The notes under the pieces: model-generated
Database searches by the model: none
The model's input: only the letters and a program-made list of their open reading frames with translations
What the model was told of the DNA's origin: nothing
Position numbers and translations under genes: made by a program
In this document: positions 1 to 5,286 of the stretch, piece after piece
Numbering within the stretch: the stretch's first letter is position 1
How the letters are laid out: each line of letters begins with the position of its first letter
Assembly (NCBI GenBank): GCA_011049095.1
Contig: DSDE01000403.1
Coordinates: 1-5,286 of the forward strand
Direction of reading: 5' to 3'
Source of the DNA: Fidelibacterota bacterium
Lineage (GTDB): Bacteria > Fidelibacterota > Fidelibacteria > Fidelibacterales > DSDE01
DNA length: 5,286 nucleotides

Positions 1-1
1 C

Positions 2-307
2 AAATATGTTTATACACCAAGCGCTGTAGAACCTGTTGTTGCCACAAGTTTCACGCTGAACCAGAATTACCCGAACCCCTTTAATGCAGCCACCACCATT
101 GAATACACCATCGAAAACAATGCCAATGTCATTGTTAGTGTGTATAATATGAAAGGTCAGCTCATTGAAACTCTGGTCAACGGAACCCAGAATGCTGGTA
201 CACATACCATCAGCTGGGATGCCAAGAATGTTGCTTCTGGCACATACCTCTACAAAGTACAGGTTGGCAATGATTTCCAGACAAAGAAAATGGTCCTGAT
301 GAAGTAA
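2..307 (+). CDS. Secreted protein, C-terminal end only: type IX-like (Por) sorting / FlgD-like Ig domain
   Basis: This is the 3' end of a gene whose start lies left of the window; 101 codons and a TAA stop are visible. Residues 17-28 carry the hallmark opening of the secretion-tail family (Phe-Thr-Leu-Asn-Gln-Asn-Tyr-Pro-Asn-Pro-Phe-Asn). They are followed by Thr-Thr-Ile at 31-33, a Val-Tyr-Asn-Met-Lys-Gly-Gln strand and turn at 47-53, Ala-Gly-Thr-His at 65-68, a Trp-Asp at 72-73, Ser-Gly-Thr-Tyr at 79-82, and a final Lys-Lys-Met-Val-Leu-Met-Lys. In Bacteroidota and related FCB phyla this roughly 80-residue beta-sandwich ends large cell-surface or secreted proteins, and in many of them it acts as the type IX secretion signal. 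Whether it is cleaved or serves only as a structural tail here cannot be told. The protein's main function lies outside the window. The gene is closed by its own terminator and is not in an operon with anything to the right. Confidence 0.93.
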   Translation, partial: KYVYTPSAVEPVVATSFTLNQNYPNPFNAATTIEYTIENNANVIVSVYNMKGQLIETLVNGTQNAGTHTISWDAKNVASGTYLYKVQVGNDFQTKKMVLMK

Positions 308-333
308 TTTATCCTTTAAAGGATTTTGCTTTT

Positions 334-370
334 AAGAGGCGCGACAACGCGCCTCTTTTTTATTTTTATT
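334..370 (+). terminator. Strong intrinsic terminator of the secreted-protein gene
   Basis: A perfect 10-bp stem (AAGAGGCGCG at 334-343 with CGCGCCTCTT at 348-357) closes an ACAA loop and is followed by a T-rich tail (TTTTATTTTTATT, 358-370). It starts 26 bp after the stop codon of the secretion-tail gene. The opposite strand has no T-tract after the stem, so it should work only in the plus direction. A separate perfect 14-bp palindrome, ATCCTTTAAAGGAT (311-324), lies between the stop codon and this hairpin; it may be part of the 3' end structure or be incidental. Confidence 0.92.
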
Positions 371-435
371 ATAAAAAATAAGAGTGTACTTGATAAGCCT
401 TTCGAATAGCTATGATCATAAATAATGATAAATAA

Positions 436-922
436 GTTACAAGGGCAAATAATGCATTCATTTCGCCAATATTTATCGATGGACACAGCATCCGACGTTT
501 AACGACATCTAACACGGCACAAGCCTAAAGCTTTATATGAGTATAAACCAAATAAATCAAAAAATGGAGATAACGTCGGTGTAATTAGAAAAGGAACGTG
601 AACTTAGAGCGTGTCACCAAAAATGAGCTGGCTTTCTTGCGGATTTCCCTATCCGGGTATGCTACATTTTATGCGCTCCCCGATATAAAAAACAATTTCT
701 GCAGAAATATATACTTATTTGATTAATCTGAGAACTTTTGGTTTACTGCAATATATCTGTCTTTAGAGCTTTGCTAAGAGATTCAGAGTTTACAGGGGAA
801 ACGCTGATTTTCCCCGAGTAATTCAATGGGCGAAAGCTTCAAAAAACGATGATCTGGAAGGCTACCGGGCAAAGGCTAGCCGGCTGATGGATATAGCAGA
901 ATTTTCATTGAAATTAATATAA
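436..922 (+). pseudogene. Decayed C-terminal half of a YfbK-type protein (vWA plus DUF3520 family)
   Basis: No frame is open through this stretch, yet conserved blocks of the YfbK C-terminal region, as I remember them, appear in family order in shifting frames. These are Val-Thr-x-Ala with Phe-Ile-Ser-Pro (436-468, weak); Phe-Asn-Asp (498-506); His-Lys-Pro-Lys-Ala-Leu-Tyr-Glu-Tyr (518-544, family GH..TALYE); Asn-Glu-Leu-Ala-Phe-Leu-Arg-Ile (622-645) and Tyr-Ala-Leu-Pro-Asp (670-684, family RYK.PDG); SENFWFTAIYLSLEL (727-771, family DFRFAAAVA); LLRDSEFTG (771-797); then GNADFPRVIQWAKASKNDDL and EGYRA onward to a TAA at 920-922. A stop (TAA 724-726), a one-base loss near 770 and a frame change in the GGGG run at 795-798 break the last 200 bases alone. 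The N-terminal signal and the vWA metal-site region are missing, and no start codon or ribosome site is present. The best-supported part is 727-922; the part left of 518 is tentative, and traces may begin near 387. Family alignment is from memory, not a search. Confidence 0.62.
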
Positions 923-1051
923 TGAACAGGCTAAGTTTGCCAGCTTTCTGTATAAAATTGACAAAAGCAGACCAATAAATAGCAGAATTCGCGCCTGCTC
1001 AAAGAATCCAAACATTTAGAGCAAGCCCCAAATAGCTTTTGCAAACCAGAG

Positions 1052-1142
1052 CGGAGAGGCCGGGATTCGAACCCGGGGTACAGGCTATAACCCGTACGAC
1101 GGTTTAGCAAACCGTTGCCTTCAGCCTCTCGGCCACCTCTCC
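1052..1142 (-). tRNA. tRNA-Ser (anticodon GCU)
   Basis: Read on the minus strand, this is a 91-nt class II tRNA. The acceptor stem GGAGAGG (1142-1136) pairs with CCTCTCC (1059-1053), and G73 is at 1052. The D-arm contains GGCCGAGAGGCTGAAGGC. The anticodon stem ACGGT/ACCGT closes the loop TTGCTAA, with anticodon GCT at 1108-1106 reading the serine codons AGC and AGU. The long variable arm, diagnostic of tRNA-Ser, has a 7-bp stem GTACGGG/CCTGTAC with one G-T wobble. The T-arm is CCGGG-TTCGAAT-CCCGG. No CCA is encoded after the discriminator base, so it must be added by nucleotidyltransferase. It is transcribed away from the lipid-transport operon. I see no convincing terminator downstream on the minus strand. 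Confidence 0.97.
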
Positions 1143-1169
1143 TGCAACCCTCTTTGAAAAGAGCTGGCA

Positions 1170-1198
1170 AATATATTAATACATATTGAATTAAACAA
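1170..1198 (-). promoter_or_regulatory. Candidate promoter of the tRNA-Ser gene
   Basis: On the minus strand, TTGTTT (1198-1193) and TATATT (1175-1170) are separated by exactly 17 bp, a fair match to a sigma-70 type -35/-10 pair, placed to give a short leader of about 20 nt before the tRNA 5' end at 1142. The same bases read TATATTTG (1175-1168), which also fits the TAnnTTTG -7 element known from Bacteroidota, with a TTG 20 bp upstream. The predicted leader carries a small hairpin, CTCTT-TTCA-AAGAG (1163-1150). Motif match only. Confidence 0.45.
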
Positions 1199-1507
1199 TA
1201 GATAAAAATCAGATCCGGGATATAAAATCACATCTGTCCAAAATTAACCTATTCAATTCGTAAATCTCATTTCTCCGGCTGTTATAACCCGGGTCTTCAC
1301 GCCCTGTAAAACAATCTTTCACGGGGTCGGGAAAAAGAAGATTGTCTTGGGGATGGAGAAAAAGACCTGGCGTTATGGGACTCACAAATTGAAACATTCG
1401 AAGCAGTGGAATAAAAAAAGACAGAAGGAGATTAAAATCTTCAAAGATATTTGGATTTTCCAACGTGATTGCAGTATCTTTAGCTATGTATGAGAATATA
1501 GATTAAA
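1199..1507. other. Gene-free stretch before the lipid-transport operon
   Basis: I can support no gene here. Three overlapping frames are open for 50 to 85 codons but none has a recognisable domain or a convincing start. A minus-strand frame (1463-1209) would begin at TTG without a good ribosome site. A plus frame ending at 1492 is highly basic and unlike any family I know. Another plus frame ends in a stretch reading Lys-Asp-Leu-Ala-Leu-Trp-Asp-Ser-Gln-Ile-Glu-Thr-Phe-Glu-Ala-Val-Glu (1359-1409, then a TAA) that looks protein-like but has an in-frame stop upstream. Either an old degraded gene or simply the long upstream region of the operon would fit. The operon promoter must lie here; the only candidates I find are weak (for example TTGGAT at 1451-1456 and TATCTT at 1475-1480, 18 bp apart). 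Confidence 0.4.
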
Positions 1508-1517
1508 AGAGGAAACT

Positions 1518-2639
1518 ATGATTAGCCGTGGCCAAAAACTTCGATTAGGTTTATTTTTAACAGTCAGTATGCTCTCTCTGGCCATATTCATCGTATATAT
1601 AGCAGGTCAAAAACTTATTGAAAAACGGGATTTGTATAAAATACGCTTTACTGATACATCTGTTGGAGGTCTGCAAATCGGCTCCTCTGTAAAATATCAC
1701 GGGGTGACCATTGGCCAGGTTGATGAATTTGCTATGGACCCTGAAGATGTGACTTCTGTTATTATTATCTTCAGCGTCAAGGAAGAAACTCCCATCAAAT
1801 CTGACACGCGGGCGACATTGAGTCCTGTAGGTATAACCGGTATGATGCAAATAGAGCTTGTGGGGGGCAGTAATGAGGCTAAAAATCTGAAACCTGGTGA
1901 ATTTGTCCAGGCGGGTTCCTCTACTTTTGAGACTATTACCGGCAAGGCCGAGAGCATTTCTCAAAATATTGAATTAGTTTTAGCAAATATTGCTGAGCTG
2001 ACAAATGAAAAAAGCAGAAACTATGTAGAAGATTTTTTAAAGAATCTCAGTCATATTACAGATGTAGAAATGCAGACTGAATTACGGCTTTTTATATCTC
2101 AGCTCAATCAACTGGTCGGAGCTGATACACAAGAGAAACTGAGCCAGACAATCACAGAAATTGAAAGTTTTAGTCAGAAACTCTCTCAGCTAAACCTCGA
2201 AAAACCAATTAAATCAGCCGATCGTATTCTCAGTGAAAACCGAGGCGCTCTAAAAAGCGCTATTACAAATCTTGACAGCAGCACAAGTGAATTAAAGAAA
2301 TTTGTTGGCAGTCTTAACGAAACATCTGTCTCGTTAAGCGAAAGTGCAAAAAGAATTCAAAAGATTTTAGAAAAGCCGGAATTTGATGAAATCGTTGATA
2401 ATGCCGCAGTCATCAGCCGACAGATCGCCAATGCCCACATAGATTCAATGATTTTAAATATTAACGATGCTGTTAACCAGGCAAACGAAATGTTTAACCA
2501 TGTTGATCTGATCGTGCTTCGCAGCCGCACAGACTTGCTGCGAACCATTGAAAGCCTGAAAGAAACCGCCAGCTATCTCTATGAATTCAGCAGAAAAGTC
2601 AGCGAAGACCCATCGCTGATTTTACGCTCAACTAAATAA
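1518..2639 (+). CDS. mlaD: MCE-family (MlaD-like) lipid-transport protein with long helical tail
   Basis: This is the substrate-binding, membrane-anchored component of an MCE-type ABC transporter, which moves phospholipid or another lipid between the inner and outer membranes. The 373-residue protein has a basic N-terminus and one transmembrane anchor (about residues 9-30). A single MCE domain follows (about 38-118), with the usual Val-Gly-Gly-Leu-x-x-Gly-Ser-x-Val, Gly-Val-x-Ile-Gly-x-Val and Gly-Ile-Thr-Gly-Met-Met-Gln-Ile-Glu-Leu landmarks. Residues about 140-365 are a long, Ser/Gln/Glu/Leu-rich alpha-helical region, and the end is Glu-Asp-Pro-Ser-Leu-Ile-Leu-Arg, typical of MCE proteins. 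E. coli MlaD is only about 180 residues, so this tail is much longer; in known MCE rings such helices form a tube or needle across the periplasm. The start ATG at 1518 follows AGAGGA (1508-1513) by four bases and places the anchor correctly. It is the first gene of the operon; its stop codon overlaps the ribosome site of the next gene. The symbol denotes family membership, not proven orthology. Confidence 0.93.
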   Translation: MISRGQKLRLGLFLTVSMLSLAIFIVYIAGQKLIEKRDLYKIRFTDTSVGGLQIGSSVKYHGVTIGQVDEFAMDPEDVTSVIIIFSVKEETPIKSDTRATLSPVGITGMMQIELVGGSNEAKNLKPGEFVQAGSSTFETITGKAESISQNIELVLANIAELTNEKSRNYVEDFLKNLSHITDVEMQTELRLFISQLNQLVGADTQEKLSQTITEIESFSQKLSQLNLEKPIKSADRILSENRGALKSAITNLDSSTSELKKFVGSLNETSVSLSESAKRIQKILEKPEFDEIVDNAAVISRQIANAHIDSMILNINDAVNQANEMFNHVDLIVLRSRTDLLRTIESLKETASYLYEFSRKVSEDPSLILRSTK

Positions 2640-2647
2640 GGACTTAT

Positions 2648-4762
2648 ATGCGTATCGCAAAATTCTTGATATTGGCCCCTCTGACTCTTTTTCTCATTGC
2701 ATGTGGCACCAGTCAAAAGATTGTGACCAGCCACTATATTTTAGAATATCTTCCCTATACTGAAAATGTCAGTCTGATTCAAAAAAAGCCTATCAATGGC
2801 AATGTGCAGGTGAGTGATACAAAAATTCCTTCAATGTATGACCGCAAACAGATTGTCATTCGCCACTTTGGACCACGTATCACCTATAGTGAGGAGAATG
2901 TCTGGGCGTCTAATCTGACAGACATCGTGCCGCAGCTTATAACAACACGGATTAATCGCTATCAGGTATTTAGGCTTGCGCAGCGAGATTTCCTCAGTGA
3001 GCGCCCTGATTATGAAATTCAGACGCGAATCCATAATATCGAAGCTCTAAGCTCGGATGATGTGATGCAGGCCAGGCTTAATATGGAAATATTACTTAAA
3101 AAGGGCAACGAAGACAGAATCCTGGTGCGCCATAGTTTCGATAGAGAGAAAAGCCTGGTCAACACCAGTTTCGAAGATTTCGTGCAAATTATTAACGAGC
3201 TGATTCTGGCTGAAACTGATATTTTTATCATAAAAACCCTATCGGTTTTAAAAGATGGAAAAGAAGTCGAGCTTCAGGAGTCCCTTAGCAAGAAAAAAGA
3301 TAGTTATCTGGAGTTAATTGAAGATGAAGCAGATTCAGTGGCTTCGGGGCTGCTTCTTATGCCTAATCTGAGCCGAAGCTCTAATGAACCCTATTTTAAA
3401 GTTTTAGATGGAAATCTGGATGAGATAGCTGCAGCCCGTATGGGTGAGCCAGTCAAATTGTCTGCAGGGAAATACTCGGTCTTATACGGTTCAGGCGCCG
3501 AAGATCAGATGATGATTCGCAGAGATGTGAGCATCAATCCACGCTATAAAACTGTCCTGAAGCCAGATTGGGGATGTCTGACTGTTAACGTTATGACCCC
3601 AAACCGCGATTATGTTAAGGTACGTTATGAACTTTTTTCCAGCACATCCGGTGAAAGCTTTGGTTCAGAGATCCCGCCGGATCTGGAGCAGGGTGAGCAG
3701 CAGAAAGTCTGGGTTCTCAAACCAGGACATTATAAAATTACCATAAATAATGAACCGTTTAATGCCTATCAGGATTTTGCAACCGTCTATATTGAATCTG
3801 GCAAATCCCAGGATTTTAAAATTATTGTCGCCATTGATAATGAAGGCAATCCTACAAATCTTATTGGCGCAGGAATCCTTGATGAAAGTGAAACTTATAA
3901 AGGAAAGGGAAACTGGCGGGCGAGCAGGGCTATTCACGGTAATTTCAGTTTCTCCCAAAATAATGAAAGCAATCAAGAAGACCCGGTCACAAACATTTTA
4001 TTAAATACCCAGCTTGACAACCGCCTACTATATCGAAAGGACCGTGTCTATTTTACCCATAAGAGTCTCATTGAGCTGGAAGCAACCGATGGAAATAAAA
4101 GTGATTTTCGGATTAGCTATGATGAAATTGATCTGAAAAACACCTTGATTTATTATATTTTAGAAAACATTGGCTTCTACACACGCTTCGATTTGGAAAG
4201 CCATATTTTTCCGGGAAATGAATATTTTGACGCACCAAAACCCTTTATGAAAATTAATCTGGCGGGGGATACTACGGTTTTTAACAAGCAGGGATTGAGC
4301 AAAATTCAAATAAACGAAAGCTTATTTCCTCTCGTTATGAAAGAAGGAATCGGCCTAAATCTAAGACTGCTCAATAAACCAAAAGCCACACTGAATCTGC
4401 GAACCGGCTTTGGGACCAGACAGGATGTCTATAAAAACTCTTATGACCGTAGTGAAACAGTTGCCGATACCATCATTTATCGGGAAATGGAGACAATGAA
4501 ACAGCAAGGAACCGAGTTATCTGTCGTGGGAAATTTTCGATTGCCTTTAGGATTGAGTTATACAACAAATGCCGATCTGCTCATACCCTTTGATCGTGAA
4601 GCAAATAAAGTGATTGAATGGGAAAACGACTTTAATATCCGCCTATTTCGCTATATAAGCCTGGACTATAAGTTGCGCCTGAAAAACAGGGTTACTGATA
4701 CCGGGTCCTATATTTCCAGTGATCATAAGCTATTTCTCCGATGGACATATTTTTTAAGGTAA
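2648..4762 (+). CDS. PqiC-like auxiliary lipoprotein fused to a C-terminal outer-membrane beta-barrel
   Basis: This is the probable outer-membrane component of the MCE transporter. Residues 1-18 are a lipoprotein signal with lipobox Leu-Ile-Ala-Cys (Cys19) and Gly at +2, consistent with outer-membrane sorting. Residues about 26-205 resemble the ABC-transport auxiliary lipoprotein family (PqiC type): His-Tyr-Ile-Leu-Glu-Tyr at 29-34, Ile-Pro-Ser-Met-Tyr-Asp-Arg at 60-66, then the family's Tyr-x-x-x-x-Trp-Ala block at 80-87. Residues 208-245 are a charged linker. Residues about 248-395 contain two similar beta-rich units, each with a Leu-x-x-Gly-x-Tyr core (271-276 and 357-362). From about 421 (Gly-Asn-Trp-Arg-Ala-Ser) to the end there are roughly a dozen amphipathic strands with short turns, ending in an aromatic-rich strand, Leu-Phe-Leu-Arg-Trp-Thr-Tyr-Phe-Leu-Arg; this reads as a DUF3078-like barrel. 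Known PqiC proteins stop after the first domain, at about 190 residues, so 704 is exceptional. Ribosome site AAGGA (2638-2642) overlaps the mlaD stop, suggesting translational coupling. The lipoprotein call is firm; the barrel identity is inferred from strand pattern and family resemblance. Confidence 0.85.
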   Translation: MRIAKFLILAPLTLFLIACGTSQKIVTSHYILEYLPYTENVSLIQKKPINGNVQVSDTKIPSMYDRKQIVIRHFGPRITYSEENVWASNLTDIVPQLITTRINRYQVFRLAQRDFLSERPDYEIQTRIHNIEALSSDDVMQARLNMEILLKKGNEDRILVRHSFDREKSLVNTSFEDFVQIINELILAETDIFIIKTLSVLKDGKEVELQESLSKKKDSYLELIEDEADSVASGLLLMPNLSRSSNEPYFKVLDGNLDEIAAARMGEPVKLSAGKYSVLYGSGAEDQMMIRRDVSINPRYKTVLKPDWGCLTVNVMTPNRDYVKVRYELFSSTSGESFGSEIPPDLEQGEQQKVWVLKPGHYKITINNEPFNAYQDFATVYIESGKSQDFKIIVAIDNEGNPTNLIGAGILDESETYKGKGNWRASRAIHGNFSFSQNNESNQEDPVTNILLNTQLDNRLLYRKDRVYFTHKSLIELEATDGNKSDFRISYDEIDLKNTLIYYILENIGFYTRFDLESHIFPGNEYFDAPKPFMKINLAGDTTVFNKQGLSKIQINESLFPLVMKEGIGLNLRLLNKPKATLNLRTGFGTRQDVYKNSYDRSETVADTIIYREMETMKQQGTELSVVGNFRLPLGLSYTTNADLLIPFDREANKVIEWENDFNIRLFRYISLDYKLRLKNRVTDTGSYISSDHKLFLRWTYFLR

Positions 4763-4763
4763 G

Positions 4764-5286
4764 ATGAAAAAGCAGCAATTGAATCTAGAAATTGAAGGCG
4801 AACTTAGCTTTTTAACTGTACCGGAAATCAAAAAAAAAGCTGATAAGCTGATACGCCGCAAGAGACTGAAAGCAGTTGATCTATCGAAGATTACACAATT
4901 AGACAGCGCTGGTGTCGCTTTCATCAATCATCTCATCAAATATTCTGACACTAAAATAGATTCTCTGCCAAAAAACTTGTTGGATACATATCAGATTTTT
5001 ACACATAGTGGGGCTGAGTTCGCTACTAAACCTAAGAAAGAGAACATTTTTGTTGGCTTAGCTGATCAGCTTATTAATTTTTTCAGCAGTTCGCGAGATG
5101 CCTTATACCTCACGAGTGAAATTGTATTTTGGAGTTTTGTAGGGCTTTTCAGCAGTCGGGGCCAGCGCAAAGGCAGTCTAATACACCAGGCATTCCTAAT
5201 TGGAGCTAATGCCGTCGGAATTATCGTCTTGCTGTCTCTTATTATTGGCGTAATTTTAGCTCTTCAATCTGCGGCACAGCTTCGGC
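4764..5286 (+). CDS. mlaE: STAS-MlaE fusion: permease of MCE lipid ABC transporter (N-terminal part, runs off window)
   Basis: The first 174 codons of the inner-membrane permease are visible; the gene continues past the right edge. Residues about 5-70 form a STAS domain: a leading strand Leu-Asn-Leu-Glu-Ile-Glu-Gly-Glu-Leu, then Val-Asp-Leu-Ser (38-41) and Gln-Leu-Asp-Ser-Ala-Gly-Val-Ala-Phe (45-53), where Ser48 sits at the conserved Ser/Thr position. In E. coli this part is a separate protein, MlaB, which supports the ATPase-permease complex. A linker (about 71-110) leads to an amphipathic helix region and the first hydrophobic segment of the MlaE fold (about 143-166). The visible part ends in Gly-Val-Ile-Leu-Ala-Leu-Gln-Ser-Ala-Ala-Gln-Leu-Arg, the signature MlaE stretch. 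The start ATG lies 1 bp after the lipoprotein stop, with AAGG (4756-4759) inside the end of that gene. Context predicts an MlaF-type ATPase gene next, outside the window. Confidence 0.93.
   Translation, partial: MKKQQLNLEIEGELSFLTVPEIKKKADKLIRRKRLKAVDLSKITQLDSAGVAFINHLIKYSDTKIDSLPKNLLDTYQIFTHSGAEFATKPKKENIFVGLADQLINFFSSSRDALYLTSEIVFWSFVGLFSSRGQRKGSLIHQAFLIGANAVGIIVLLSLIIGVILALQSAAQLR

Noticed and set aside
893..989. 11-bp direct repeat ATAGCAGAATT (893-903 and 979-989)
   Set aside because: Short, AT-rich, only two copies, and the first copy lies within the pseudogene's coding text; chance is the simplest explanation.
993..1026. Inverted repeat GCCTGCTC / GAGCAAGC downstream of the tRNA on its strand
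   Set aside because: The 8-bp stem contains a wobble pair, spans an 18-nt loop and has no T-tract after it, so I do not call it a terminator.
931..1170. Minus-strand open frame of 79 codons
   Set aside because: It runs straight through the tRNA-Ser gene, and its sequence over 1052-1142 is simply translated tRNA; no family resemblance.
1069..1291. AACCCGGG shared by the tRNA T-arm and the region near 1284-1291, considered as an attachment-site repeat
   Set aside because: Only 8 bp are shared, the copy does not extend along the tRNA 3' end, and no integrase or other mobile gene is in the window.
1557..1964. Minus-strand open frame of 135 codons, and a shorter one at 1697-1957
   Set aside because: Both lie antisense within the clear MCE coding region, whose plus-strand frame carries a full domain; they are shadows.
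3665..4004. Open frames on both strands inside the lipoprotein gene
   Set aside because: They overlap the long, continuous 704-codon frame and show no ribosome site or recognisable domain.

Overview
The window looks like AT-rich chromosomal DNA from a diderm bacterium of the Fibrobacteres-Chlorobi-Bacteroidetes (FCB) supergroup. The clues are a secretion-tail domain with the Asn-Tyr-Pro-Asn-Pro-Phe-Asn motif at the left edge, and an outer-membrane barrel of the kind seen in Bacteroidota-like genomes inside the lipoprotein gene. A lineage such as Cloacimonadota, or another non-Bacteroidota FCB phylum, would fit; this is an inference from protein style, not a placement.

Layout, left to right. 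(1) Positions 2-307 hold the last 101 codons of a large secreted protein ending in a type IX-like (Por) sorting or FlgD-like Ig module, closed by a strong intrinsic terminator (334-370). (2) Positions about 436-922 hold no intact gene. Read across all three forward frames, they contain in order the conserved blocks of the C-terminal half of a YfbK-type protein (von Willebrand factor A plus DUF3520), broken by stops, frameshifts and small deletions. I call this a pseudogene remnant. (3) A complete minus-strand tRNA-Ser(GCU) lies at 1052-1142, with a plausible promoter at 1170-1198. (4) Positions 1199-1507 hold no gene I can support. (5) From 1518 to the right edge runs a tight plus-strand operon of three genes for an MCE-type ABC lipid transporter.

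The operon encodes a membrane-anchored MCE protein (MlaD-like, with a long helical tail), a 704-residue lipoprotein, and the start of a permease in which a STAS (MlaB-like) domain is fused to an MlaE domain. The genes are 8 bp and 1 bp apart. An MlaF-type ATPase would be expected just beyond the window. The unusual component is the lipoprotein. It begins as a PqiC-like ABC-transport auxiliary lipoprotein (residues about 19-205), continues through two small beta-sandwich-like repeats (about 248-395), and ends in what reads as an integral outer-membrane beta-barrel (about 421-704, DUF3078-like). This suggests that the inner-membrane permease, the periplasm-spanning MCE helices and an outer-membrane barrel are encoded together as one trans-envelope lipid route, with the outer-membrane adaptor and the barrel in one polypeptide. 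That architecture is the main point of interest here.
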